A program made the position numbers and the translations under genes. Of a DNA stretch of 64,000 nt, positions 35,631 through 43,455 are shown in pieces. Origin of the DNA: Paenibacillus psychroresistens (lineage in GTDB: Bacteria > Bacillota > Bacilli > Paenibacillales > NBRC-103111); assembly GCF_009728935.1 (NCBI RefSeq), contig NZ_CP034235.1:3572001-3636000 (forward strand), given 5' to 3'. The notes beneath the pieces are model-generated. The model was not told where the DNA came from and made no database searches. It saw nothing but the letters and a program-made list of their open reading frames with translations. Numbering within the stretch: the stretch's first letter is position 1; each line of letters begins with the position of its first letter.

Positions 35631-35663
35631 AAAAAACAATAGGACCTCCTATTGTTTTTTTTT
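35631..35663 (+). terminator. pgsA terminator
   Basis: AAAAAACAATAGG pairs with CCTATTGTTTTTT around a short ACCT loop, with a T run to 35663. The A-run on the 5' side makes it potentially bidirectional. Confidence 0.85.
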
Positions 35664-35687
35664 CGAATAGGGAAGGATGAAGCTTAG

Positions 35688-36935
35688 ATGAAAGCAGAGA
35701 TAATCGCAGTAGGAACAGAGCTTTTGTTAGGTCAAATTGTTAATACCAACGCACAGTATCTTGCTCAGCAATGTGCAGCGATGGGGATAGATGGTTATTT
35801 TCAAACCGTTGTTGGTGATAATGAAGCACGGTTGAAGCAGGCAATCAGCCTTGCTAAAGATAGGGCAGAGCTGATTATTTTTACAGGTGGCTTAGGGCCG
35901 ACGTTAGACGATTTAACCAAAGATGTGCTTGCTGCATTTCTCCAACGCGAATTAATTATGCATCAGCCTTCCATGGACAGGATAACTGCTTTCTTCGAAG
36001 CACGGGGCATAGCTATGGTTGAAAGCAATGCTAGACAAGCCTTAATGATCGCTGGCAGCGATGCCCTGTTGAATGATACTGGAATGGCTGTTGGGAACGC
36101 AATGACGTTAGACGGTACACATTATGTGCTGCTGCCGGGTCCACCTCGTGAAATGAAGCCCATGTTCGAGAATTATGCCAAAGATTGGCTGCGTACGGTC
36201 ATGAGGGATGAAATGCCGCTATACTCAACAATGCTTAAATTTTGCGGGATTGGCGAGTCTTCGTTAGAGCATGCTCTGCTTGATTTAATCGAGAGTCAGC
36301 AGGATCCAACCATAGCCCCCTACGCAAAAGAAGGGGAAGTCACGATTCGCTTATCTACCAAAGCACATTCCCAAGAAGCAGCTAATCTACAAATGGCTTC
36401 CACAGTGCAAATGATTCGTGATCGTTTGGGCCTCTATCTTTATGCGCAAGAAGATATTGGGATTGAGCAAGCTGTTCTGCGGCTATTGGCTGAGAAAAAT
36501 GCTACATTAGCCGTAGCTGAGAGCTGTACAGGTGGCTTGCTAAGTGATCTAATTACTTCTATTTCAGGCAGTTCTACTAGCTTTCTTGGCGGGATCATCT
36601 GTTACTCCAATCAAGTAAAGCATGAGCTTCTGAGAGTACCAACCACGATGTTAGAAGGTGAAGGTGCGCCAGGTGCGGTTAGTGCTGAAACGGCTCAAGT
36701 ATTAGCAGAGCAATTATTAATTTTGATGAAGTCGGACTATGCTATCTCAATAACAGGCGTTGCAGGCCCTAACCCATCTGAAGGTAAACCTGTTGGGCTA
36801 GTGTATATTGGAGTTGCTCAAAAGGGGCAACCCACATTAGTAGTTAATGTGACACATTCAGGCGGCCGTGATTTAATCAAGCTTAAATCTGCCAAAACGG
36901 CTTTATATCATTTATGGAAAAGGCTAGTGGAGTAG
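35688..36935 (+). CDS. cinA: CinA, nicotinamide-nucleotide amidohydrolase / damage-inducible protein
   Basis: 415 residues. N-terminal MoCF-like domain (EIIAVGTELLLGQIVNTNAQ, FTGGLGPTLDDLTKDVL, LPGPPREMKPMFENY) and C-terminal PncC-type NMN deamidase domain (AVAESCTGGLLSDLITSISG, SITGVAGPNPSEGKPVGLVY). Adjacent to recA as in many Firmicutes, where it is part of the competence regulon. A terminator and the recA control region follow. Confidence 0.95.
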   Translation: MKAEIIAVGTELLLGQIVNTNAQYLAQQCAAMGIDGYFQTVVGDNEARLKQAISLAKDRAELIIFTGGLGPTLDDLTKDVLAAFLQRELIMHQPSMDRITAFFEARGIAMVESNARQALMIAGSDALLNDTGMAVGNAMTLDGTHYVLLPGPPREMKPMFENYAKDWLRTVMRDEMPLYSTMLKFCGIGESSLEHALLDLIESQQDPTIAPYAKEGEVTIRLSTKAHSQEAANLQMASTVQMIRDRLGLYLYAQEDIGIEQAVLRLLAEKNATLAVAESCTGGLLSDLITSISGSSTSFLGGIICYSNQVKHELLRVPTTMLEGEGAPGAVSAETAQVLAEQLLILMKSDYAISITGVAGPNPSEGKPVGLVYIGVAQKGQPTLVVNVTHSGGRDLIKLKSAKTALYHLWKRLVE

Positions 36936-36948
36936 CTGTATATTTAAC

Positions 36949-36984
36949 ATGCAAGGATAAATGGCTTAGCCGTCTTAAAAAAAC
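36949..36984 (-). repeat. Family A repeat, detached tail module, reverse orientation
   Basis: Read on the minus strand this is TTTTAAGACGGCTAAGCC followed by ATTTATCCTTGCATG, matching the tail of family A (AAGACGGCATAGTCGTTTATCC). The head module and outer arm are not found next to it. It is the only copy pointing against its downstream gene (recA). Confidence 0.5.
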
Positions 36985-37037
36985 TATTGCACAAATAAAA
37001 AGTTTGGTATATATTGGTATCAATAGTTAGCGGAAGA

Positions 37038-37077
37038 ACCGTTACAAAAGAGACCTTCTTTTGTAGCGGTTTTTTTG
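37038..37077 (+). terminator. cinA terminator
   Basis: ACCGTTACAAAAGA pairs with TCTTTTGTAGCGGT (one T-G pair) around a short loop, followed by TTTTTTG. Confidence 0.85.
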
Positions 37078-37114
37078 TTTGGACTTAGCTAAAAAGCTGC
37101 ATTTATCAAAAAAA

Positions 37115-37128
37115 CGAATGTATGTTCG
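37115..37128 (+). promoter_or_regulatory. LexA (SOS) box of recA
   Basis: CGAATGTATGTTCG matches the Gram-positive SOS box CGAACRNRYGTTYG at every defined position except one. It lies 9 bp before the -35 hexamer of the recA promoter, where LexA would block polymerase. Confidence 0.85.
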
Positions 37129-37137
37129 AAAAAACAC

Positions 37138-37166
37138 TTGGCAAGAAGGCAAAAAGAAGTTATCAT
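37138..37166 (+). promoter_or_regulatory. SigA-type promoter of recA
   Basis: TTGGCA (37138-37143), a 17-nt spacer and TATCAT (37161-37166). A second possible -10, TATAAT, lies at 37172-37177 without a good -35. The start codon is ~30 bp further on. Confidence 0.65.
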
Positions 37167-37197
37167 GTAAATATAATCAAAGAAGGAAGTGAGTCTT

Positions 37198-38241
37198 TTG
37201 GCTGCTGATCGTCGTGCTGCGTTAGAAATGGCTTTACGTAATATTGAGAAACAATTTGGAAAAGGCTCCATAATGAAGCTTGGCGAATCCACGCATATGC
37301 AAATTGAAGCTATTTCCACTGGAGCATTAGCCCTTGATATTGCTCTTGGAGTTGGTGGTTTTCCACGCGGGCGTATTATTGAAGTATTCGGACCTGAATC
37401 CTCAGGTAAGACTACAGTTGCGCTACATGCCATTGCATCGGTACAGAAGAATGGCGGTACGGCTGCTTTTATTGATGCCGAGCATGCATTGGATCCAGCC
37501 TATGCAGCCAAGCTTGGGATCAACATAGATGAGTTGTTGCTTTCACAGCCCGATACAGGCGAGCAAGCACTTGAAATTGCAGAAGCACTTGTACGAAGCG
37601 GTGCGGTCGATATTATTGTTGTTGACTCCGTAGCGGCTTTGGTGCCTAAGGCTGAAATCGAAGGGGACATGGGAGATTCACATGTCGGCCTACAAGCAAG
37701 ATTGATGTCACAGGCTTTAAGAAAGCTATCAGGTGCAATCAACAAGTCCAAGGTTATCGCAATTTTCATTAATCAGCTTCGGGAAAAAGTCGGCGTTATG
37801 TTTGGTAATCCAGAGGTTACTCCAGGTGGACGAGCTCTTAAATTCTATTCCACTATTCGTTTGGATGTACGTCGGATTGAATCCATCAAGCAAGGCAACG
37901 ATGTAGTGGGTAACCGTACACGCATTAAAGTAGTGAAGAACAAAGTCGCTCCTCCTTTTAAACAAGCTGAAGTTGATATCATGTACGGTGAAGGCATTTC
38001 CAAAGAAGGCAGCCTGATTGATATTGGTACCGAGATGGATATCGTGGATAAGAGCGGTGCTTGGTATTCATTCGAAGGTGAAAGATTAGGTCAAGGCCGT
38101 GAGAATGCTAAGCAGTATTTGAAGGACAACCACAAGGTAACGGATATTATTGAGAAGAAAATTAGAGAAGCAACTATAACGGTACCTGCGGTAACCAGTG
38201 CAACTGCTGATGATGATGCAGAAGATTTGGATTTTGAATAA
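37198..38241 (+). CDS. recA: Recombinase RecA
   Basis: 347 residues from TTG 37198 preceded by AAGGAAGTGA. Walker A GPESSGKT (65-72), Walker B-like [18 protein letters not shown], and [22 protein letters not shown] with loop L2. It forms the strand-exchange filament and triggers LexA self-cleavage. A GTG at 37189 is embedded in the binding site and is less likely. The C-terminus is acidic ([10 protein letters not shown]). Confidence 0.98.
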   Translation: MAADRRAALEMALRNIEKQFGKGSIMKLGESTHMQIEAISTGALALDIALGVGGFPRGRIIEVFGPESSGKTTVALHAIASVQKNGGTAAFIDAEHALDPAYAAKLGINIDELLLSQPDTGEQALEIAEALVRSGAVDIIVVDSVAALVPKAEIEGDMGDSHVGLQARLMSQALRKLSGAINKSKVIAIFINQLREKVGVMFGNPEVTPGGRALKFYSTIRLDVRRIESIKQGNDVVGNRTRIKVVKNKVAPPFKQAEVDIMYGEGISKEGSLIDIGTEMDIVDKSGAWYSFEGERLGQGRENAKQYLKDNHKVTDIIEKKIREATITVPAVTSATADDDAEDLDFE

Positions 38242-38253
38242 CAACTAAAATGT

Positions 38254-38288
38254 CGCACCTTATGATTTCAATGAGGTGCGTTTCTCAT
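38254..38288 (+). terminator. recA-recX intergenic terminator-like hairpin
   Basis: CGCACCT (38254-38260) pairs with AGGTGCG (38274-38280), followed by TTTCTCATT. The weak U-tract would allow partial read-through into recX and so lower RecX relative to RecA. Confidence 0.6.
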
Positions 38289-38312
38289 TATATAAGTAAA
38301 GGGGGGCATATC

Positions 38313-38984
38313 GTGGAAGAGGAAGATGAAGAAACCATTGTATTGATCACTTCAGTAGAGAAACAAAAGCGAAGCAGGTATCGGTATAATATATTTTTAA
38401 ATGAGCTGTTTGCTTTTTCGGTGCATGAGGATATGCTTGTTAAACATCGTTTGTTAAAAGGCGAATATGTAAATGCAGCAAGAATTGAAATGATTATTAC
38501 GGAAGATGAATACCACAAAGCATTCATGGAAGCGCTAAGATTCGTTGGACGACGTCCAAGATCACGTAAAGAAATCGAGTTTAAGCTCGCGGAAAAAGGC
38601 TACGGGGAAGACGCTGTTAGCCGAACCATACAGAAGCTCTTAGAGCAGAAGATTATTGATGACGAGCAATTTGCTCATATGTGGACCGAGCATCGGCTAT
38701 TCTCACAGAAGAAAGGCAGACGTTGGGTTCAGCAAGAGCTGCAACAAAAAGGCCTATCGAAAGAACACATACAAGAAGCCTTATCTAACGTTGATGAAGA
38801 GGCAGAGTTTCAAGCTGCATATGATACTGCTAAGAAGAAATGGGCTACTATAAAAGGGGAGCCCTTTGAACGCAAACATAAATTAGCAAGCTTTATGCTG
38901 CGAAGGGGGTATCCTAGTACAATGGTCAATACTGTACTGAAGCAAGTAACAGGGGAATCATTGGATGAGCTGGATATGATCTAG
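38313..38984 (+). CDS. recX: Regulatory protein RecX
   Basis: 223 residues from GTG 38313 with AAAGGGGGG upstream. Three-helix RecX repeats: MEALRFVGRRPRSRKEIEFK, EKGYGEDAVSRTIQKLLEQ, IIDDEQFAHMWTEHRLFSQ, GRRWVQQELQQKGLSKEHI. RecX modulates RecA filaments. An earlier ATG at 38250 lies in the terminator stem. Its location directly after recA fits. Confidence 0.92.
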   Translation: MEEEDEETIVLITSVEKQKRSRYRYNIFLNELFAFSVHEDMLVKHRLLKGEYVNAARIEMIITEDEYHKAFMEALRFVGRRPRSRKEIEFKLAEKGYGEDAVSRTIQKLLEQKIIDDEQFAHMWTEHRLFSQKKGRRWVQQELQQKGLSKEHIQEALSNVDEEAEFQAAYDTAKKKWATIKGEPFERKHKLASFMLRRGYPSTMVNTVLKQVTGESLDELDMI

Positions 38985-39076
38985 TTGAGGAAGTTAACTA
39001 GAGAAATAATTAATGACATTAAACTTAACAAAGCAACGGATAATCTAAGAAGCCAATAAACGGAATTTACAATAGC

Positions 39077-39106
39077 TTGACAAGTTTCTTCATTAAAAGC
39101 TAAAAT
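39077..39106 (+). promoter_or_regulatory. SigA-type promoter of rny
   Basis: A consensus TTGACA (39077-39082), 18-nt spacer and TAAAAT (39101-39106). The transcript would start near 39113, giving a ~208-nt leader before rny. Confidence 0.75.
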
Positions 39107-39112
39107 GATCAT

Positions 39113-39320
39113 GAGTATGTATGTACTTAGGTTCATATCTGGCTATTTATTTGAATAGTGGATATGTTTCCGCAAAGTAAAAAAACGCCAATTTTTACTT
39201 TTATTCATCTGAAAATGTAAGCAATGCAATGTTATTGAAAACGAATGTAAGTATTGAGCAGTTTAAAACTGAATTTAACCCAAGCTAATCCCTTGGAGAA
39301 TCAACGAGGAGGTGAACAGT
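39113..39320 (+). promoter_or_regulatory. Long rny leader with internal hairpin
   Basis: The recX-rny gap (38985-39320, over 300 bp) holds no supported gene. Apart from the promoter it contains a perfect 10-bp hairpin, AAAGTAAAAA (39174-39183) with TTTTTACTTT (39192-39201), followed by TATTC, which could act as an attenuator or an RNase site. No known riboswitch was recognised. Confidence 0.45.
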
Positions 39321-40862
39321 ATGAACTACGTCCTGGCCTTTATCGCACTCGTTGTTGGTCTTCTTCTTGGCGCAGGGATTGGGTATTTTATCCGCAAATC
39401 TCTCGCAGAAGCGAAAATCTCGAGTGCTGAACAGGCCGCTGTGCAAATTATGGAAGGCGCTAAAAAAGAAGCGGAATCACTTAAAAAAGAAACCGTTGTT
39501 GAAGCCAAAGACGAAGTTCACAGACTCCGTACTGAAGCTGAGAAAGACATACGTGAACGCCGCAATGAGATTCAACGACAAGAAAGACGTCTCTTGCAAA
39601 AAGAGGAATCGTTGGATAAAAAGCTAGAATCCTTAGAGCGTAAAGAAGAGCAAGTGGTTAATAAAGAAAAGAGAATTGAAGATACACAAGCTCAGATTGA
39701 TCAGCTTTACAAAACGCAAGTTGCTGAATTGGAACGGATTTCAGCTTTAAGCACCGAAGAGGCGAAAGCAATTATTCTAACGAGTGTTGAACAAGAAGTT
39801 AGACAAGAAACCTCGAAGCTGATTAAAGAAATTGAGCAGCAAGCTAAAGAAGAAGGCGACAAGAAAGCACGTGAAATTATCACTCTTGCTATTCAACGCT
39901 GTGCTGCCGATCATGTGGCGGAAACAACAGTATCTGTTGTAACCTTGCCGAATGACGAAATGAAGGGGCGCATCATTGGACGTGAAGGTCGTAATATCCG
40001 TGCACTTGAAACTCTAACAGGGATCGATTTAATTATTGATGATACTCCTGAAGCAGTAATTTTATCTGGATTTGATCCAATTCGTCGTGAAATTGCTCGA
40101 ACATCTTTAGAGAAGCTTGTCGCAGATGGTCGAATACATCCGGCTCGCATTGAAGAAATGGTCGAAAAATCACGTAAAGAAGTCGATGAAAGAATTCGTG
40201 AGTATGGAGAACAAGCTACTTATGAAACTGGAGTACATGGCTTACATCCTGATTTAATTAAAATCATGGGTAGACTGAAGTTCCGTACAAGCTATGGACA
40301 AAATGTACTGAAGCATTCCATGGAAGTAGCCTATTTAACCGGTCTTATGGCTGGAGAATTAGGAGAAGACATCACTTTGGCGAAGCGTGCCGGTCTCCTA
40401 CATGACATTGGAAAAGCATTAGATCATGAGGTCGAAGGCTCCCATGTTGAAATTGGTGTCGAATTAGGTAAAAAGTACAAGGAACATCCGGTGGTTATCA
40501 ACAGTATTGCATCCCATCATGGTGATGTCGAAGCTACATCGGTAATTGCAATGCTTGTAGGCGCAGCTGACGCTTTATCAGCAGCTCGTCCAGGTGCGCG
40601 TAGAGAAACATTAGAGACATACATCAAAAGGCTTGAAAAGCTTGAAGAGATCTGCGAATCCTTCGATGGTGTTGAGAAATCTTATGCAATCCAAGCAGGC
40701 AGAGAAATTCGTGTTATGGTTCAACCGGATAAAATTGATGATACCGAAGCATTCCGTCTCGCTCGTGATATTACGAAAACAATCGAGAGCGAACTGAATT
40801 ATCCAGGTCACATTAAAGTCACTGTTATTCGTGAGACCAGAGCCGTTGAATACGCTAAGTAA
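39321..40862 (+). CDS. rny: Ribonuclease Y
   Basis: 513 residues from ATG 39321 (GAGGAGGTG at 39305-39313). N-terminal membrane anchor ([20 protein letters not shown]), a long charged coiled coil (~20-190), a KH domain ([19 protein letters not shown]) and an HD phosphodiesterase domain with [12 protein letters not shown] (His361-Asp362) and SHHGD. It is the membrane endoribonuclease that starts mRNA turnover in Firmicutes and acts with the Ric (YmcA/YlbF/YaaT) complex; ricA is at 48629. Confidence 0.97.
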   Translation: MNYVLAFIALVVGLLLGAGIGYFIRKSLAEAKISSAEQAAVQIMEGAKKEAESLKKETVVEAKDEVHRLRTEAEKDIRERRNEIQRQERRLLQKEESLDKKLESLERKEEQVVNKEKRIEDTQAQIDQLYKTQVAELERISALSTEEAKAIILTSVEQEVRQETSKLIKEIEQQAKEEGDKKAREIITLAIQRCAADHVAETTVSVVTLPNDEMKGRIIGREGRNIRALETLTGIDLIIDDTPEAVILSGFDPIRREIARTSLEKLVADGRIHPARIEEMVEKSRKEVDERIREYGEQATYETGVHGLHPDLIKIMGRLKFRTSYGQNVLKHSMEVAYLTGLMAGELGEDITLAKRAGLLHDIGKALDHEVEGSHVEIGVELGKKYKEHPVVINSIASHHGDVEATSVIAMLVGAADALSAARPGARRETLETYIKRLEKLEEICESFDGVEKSYAIQAGREIRVMVQPDKIDDTEAFRLARDITKTIESELNYPGHIKVTVIRETRAVEYAK

Positions 40863-40893
40863 AAGGTTTAAACCAATATAAATAGCTGATTCG

Positions 40894-40930
40894 TTGAAAA
40901 AGTGGCTGAATTAAGCCACTTTTTCAATTT
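40894..40930 (+). terminator. rny terminator
   Basis: TTGAAAAAGTGGCT (40894-40907) pairs perfectly with AGCCACTTTTTCAA (40914-40927) around GAATTA. The T tract is part of the 3' arm. Confidence 0.85.
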
Positions 40931-40936
40931 GTGGAT

Positions 40937-41040
40937 TACGGCTTACGGGCAATAACTTGCTCGTTAGCCGTATAGCTATTTAATTTTTGGGAGATAAGGA
41001 TTATACTGCTTACGGGCAACAAATTGTCTGTTAAGTAGTA
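40937..41040 (+). repeat. Two family B hairpins in the ymdB leader
   Basis: Hairpin 1: TACGGCTTACGGGCAA (40937-40952) with TTGCTCGTTAGCCGTA (40957-40972), 16 bp with one mismatch and one G-U. Hairpin 2: TACTGCTTACGGGCAA (41004-41019) with TTGTCTGTTAAGTAGTA (41024-41040), with wobble pairs and one bulge. Neither has a U-tract. Both lie between the rny terminator and the ymdB ribosome binding site. Confidence 0.65.
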
Positions 41041-41072
41041 AAGAAGAATAATTATAAAGGGGAGTCTAACCC

Positions 41073-41867
41073 ATTAAAATTTTATTTATAGGGGATATTG
41101 TTGGTTCTGTCGGTAGAAAAGCACTTAAAGAAGTATTGCCCATTCTGAAAGCTAGGCATCAGCCTACAATGATCATTGCGAATGGGGAAAATGCAGCAGC
41201 CGGAAGAGGAATTACAAAGCAAATAGCAAAAGAAATGTTTGATATGGGGATTCATGGCATTACCTTGGGCAATCATACTTGGGATCAAAAAGAAATCTTT
41301 GATTTTATTGATGATGAAAGACGAATGGTGCGTCCGGCTAATTTTCCTGAAGGTACACCAGGATTGGGTTGGACAACAATTAAAGCCAATGGCAAGGAAT
41401 TAGTTATTATTAATATCCAAGGCAGAACCTTTCTACCGCCACTGGACTGTCCTTTTCAAACAGTTGACTACATTCTAGAGCAGTTGGATCATAGAGATCG
41501 GTTTATTCTCGTTGATTTTCATGCAGAAGCCACTTCTGAGAAAATATCCATGGGGTGGCATCTCGATGGCAAGGTATCTGTAGTTGTAGGGACACATACA
41601 CATGTCCAAAGCCATGATGAACGAGTGCTGCCTCAAGGTACGGCTTATGTAACGGATGTAGGCATGGTGGGTCCAAGAGATGGTGTACTAGGTATGGAAA
41701 AGACAGCTGTGCTGCAGAGATTTAGAACCTCGCTTCCTGTTAGGTTTGTTGTAGATGAAGGAAAATGGCATTTTCATGCGGTTTTGATCGATGTAGATGA
41801 ACAAACCGGTTTTAGCAAGAGCATCCAGTTAGTTAGATTGTTTGAAGACGAGTTTATTATGTCTTAA
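41073..41867 (+). CDS. ymdB: YmdB metallophosphodiesterase, probable ATT start
   Basis: 264 residues if translation starts at ATT 41073. The text KILFIGDIVGSVGRKALKEV, IANGENAAAGRGI, GNHTWDQKEIFDF and GTHTHVQSHDERVLP is the YmdB family (TIGR00282), a di-metal 2',3'-cyclic nucleotide phosphodiesterase affecting biofilm and motility choice. With ATT as codon 1 the metal ligands fall at Asp8 and Glu39, the same numbers as in B. subtilis. A TAA at 41067-41069 closes the frame upstream and no ATG/GTG/TTG occurs before TTG 41136, which would remove the metal-binding loop. AAAGGGGAG (41057-41065) is well placed for 41073. Confidence 0.88.
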   Translation: MKILFIGDIVGSVGRKALKEVLPILKARHQPTMIIANGENAAAGRGITKQIAKEMFDMGIHGITLGNHTWDQKEIFDFIDDERRMVRPANFPEGTPGLGWTTIKANGKELVIINIQGRTFLPPLDCPFQTVDYILEQLDHRDRFILVDFHAEATSEKISMGWHLDGKVSVVVGTHTHVQSHDERVLPQGTAYVTDVGMVGPRDGVLGMEKTAVLQRFRTSLPVRFVVDEGKWHFHAVLIDVDEQTGFSKSIQLVRLFEDEFIMS

Positions 41868-41886
41868 AAACAACTTAATATCACTT

Positions 41887-41920
41887 TACTGTTCCGGAAT
41901 TGTTGCCCGTTAACCGTATA
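41887..41920 (+). repeat. Degenerate family B element before spoVS
   Basis: TTGCCCGTTAACCGTA matches the right arm of the family B hairpins; the left arm (TACTGTTCCGGAAT) pairs only partly. Confidence 0.35.
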
Positions 41921-41942
41921 AATGTTTATTTTTCACGGGTGG

Positions 41943-41972
41943 GCAGGAATTAAATTTGCTTCTCTAGAATAT
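41943..41972 (+). promoter_or_regulatory. Candidate SigH promoter of spoVS
   Basis: GCAGGAATT (41943-41951) fits the SigH -35 RnAGGAwWW fully. CTAGAATAT (41964-41972) fits the -10 RnnGAATww except for its first base. The spacer is 12 nt. spoVS is SigH-dependent in B. subtilis, so position and biology agree. Confidence 0.65.
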
Positions 41973-42018
41973 TATGGGTATTGGAGTCTATCCCAACATT
42001 CCTGAGGAGGTACTTTTC

Positions 42019-42279
42019 ATGGAAGTATTAAAAGTTTCAGCGAAATCTAATCCTAATTCAGTAGCAGGTGCACTAGCAGGGGTGTTGCGTGAACGTGGAA
42101 CGGCCGAACTTCAAGCAATTGGTGCGGGGGCTTTAAACCAAGCAGTAAAAGCCGTAGCAATTGCTAGAGGTTTTGTTGCTCCTAGTGGTGTGGATCTGAT
42201 CTGTATTCCTGCCTTTACGGATATTGTTATTGATGGAGAAGACCGTACGGCAATTAAATTGATTGTTGAGCCTAGGTAA
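42019..42279 (+). CDS. spoVS: Stage V sporulation protein S
   Basis: 86 residues, almost identical in text to SpoVS throughout sporeformers (MEVLKVSAKSNPNSVAGALA, LQAIGAGALNQAVKAVAIAR, GVDLICIPAFTDIVIDGEDR), an Alba-like fold. ATG 42019 with GAGGAGG at 42004-42010. Required for spore coat assembly and engulfment steps. A terminator follows at 42306. Confidence 0.98.
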   Translation: MEVLKVSAKSNPNSVAGALAGVLRERGTAELQAIGAGALNQAVKAVAIARGFVAPSGVDLICIPAFTDIVIDGEDRTAIKLIVEPR

Positions 42280-42305
42280 TTAAATACCCTATTGTTGTTT
42301 TAACG

Positions 42306-42333
42306 CCTGTTTACCTTGTAGACAGGTTTTTTT
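42306..42333 (+). terminator. spoVS terminator
   Basis: CCTGTTTAC (42306-42314) pairs with GTAGACAGG (42318-42326, one T-G pair), followed by seven T residues. Confidence 0.85.
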
Positions 42334-42364
42334 GCGGATATTTTTGGATTGTGGAGGCGTGAAA

Positions 42365-43312
42365 ATGAGAATAATTGATAGCCATTGCGACCTATTAAGC
42401 AAAATGCTGCAAGACCCATTCGTTGATTTTAATCAAATTCAGTCGGATATTGCTGTAAATTTGCCGCGGCTTCAGCAGGTAGATATGGCTATTCAATTCT
42501 TTGCAATCTATATTTCGGAAAAACTAGATAGTTCACGGTTTGAACCCATTCTTGAAAGCATTGATTTGTTCTATCAGAAAATAGCGGCTAATCCAGCGAT
42601 TGCATTTATAAAAAGTCGAGAAGATCTAGAGAAATCGATTACGGATAAGAAGATCGGAGCGATCCTAACACTTGAAGGTGCTGATGGTTTAGGAGGCAGT
42701 CTGCGGAATTTACGGATCGCTTATTACTTGGGAGTCCGTTGTATCGGAATAACCTGGAACTATGCTAATTGGGCTGCAGATGGCGTAATGGAAACCCGAA
42801 ATGGAGGATTTTCAATAAAAGGGCAGAGGTTTGTTAAAGAATGCAATAAATTGGGCATCCTATTAGATGTATCTCATTTAGCAGAGGCAGGATTCTGGCA
42901 GCTGATGGAGCTGTCGCAAGCGCCTGTGCTTGCTTCTCATTCCAATACATTTGAGCTTTGCCCACATCCGCGCAATTTATCGAACGAGCAAATAAAAGCG
43001 ATTATCACGAAGCAAGGCGCAATTGGCTTGACCTTTGTCCCTTATTTTGTGAAATCAAATGATCCGCAAATTAGCGATTTATTACGGCATATTGATCATG
43101 TTTGCTCCTTAGGCGGTGAAGATCATCTTGGCTTTGGCTCTGATTTTGATGGCATTGAGACATTTATCCCCCATTTAGAGCATGTTGGCCAGTATGACCA
43201 ATTAATTAATGAGCTTTGCAAAAAATATCCAGCTGATTTGGTAGATAAACTTGTTTATAGGAATTGGCTAAACTTTTTAAAAAATAGCTTACATCCCAAA
43301 AGTAGATGTTAA
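42365..43312 (+). CDS. Membrane dipeptidase (peptidase M19 family)
   Basis: 315 residues from ATG 42365 (TGGAGGCGTG upstream). Renal-dipeptidase family: IDSHCDLLSKML (HxD zinc ligands), ILTLEGADGL (bridging Glu), DVSHLAEAGFWQLMELSQAP, LASHSN and LGFGSDFDGIE. A zinc hydrolase of dipeptides. It stands alone between spoVS and korA. Physiological substrate is not evident. Confidence 0.93.
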   Translation: MRIIDSHCDLLSKMLQDPFVDFNQIQSDIAVNLPRLQQVDMAIQFFAIYISEKLDSSRFEPILESIDLFYQKIAANPAIAFIKSREDLEKSITDKKIGAILTLEGADGLGGSLRNLRIAYYLGVRCIGITWNYANWAADGVMETRNGGFSIKGQRFVKECNKLGILLDVSHLAEAGFWQLMELSQAPVLASHSNTFELCPHPRNLSNEQIKAIITKQGAIGLTFVPYFVKSNDPQISDLLRHIDHVCSLGGEDHLGFGSDFDGIETFIPHLEHVGQYDQLINELCKKYPADLVDKLVYRNWLNFLKNSLHPKSRC

Positions 43313-43382
43313 AAAGCATGATTGATCTCTTTTTGATATAGTTTTAATCTAAAATAGCTATCTTTCTAAACGGCGTAAAACC

Positions 43383-43411
43383 TTGCATTTTAGCGGTTAA
43401 AGCCATAAGAT
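43383..43411 (+). promoter_or_regulatory. SigA-type promoter of korAB
   Basis: TTGCAT (43383-43388), 17-nt spacer and TAAGAT (43406-43411). It lies ~45 bp before the korA start in an otherwise empty gap (43313-43455). Confidence 0.5.
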
Positions 43412-43455
43412 TTAAGTATAGATTACGCTCTCAAAATTAAAGGAGTTGGCATTTA

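Noticed and set aside
41136..41867. TTG 41136 as start of ymdB
   Set aside because: It would remove the beta strand and metal-binding GD loop essential to the family, and no Shine-Dalgarno precedes it; ATT 41073 is preferred.
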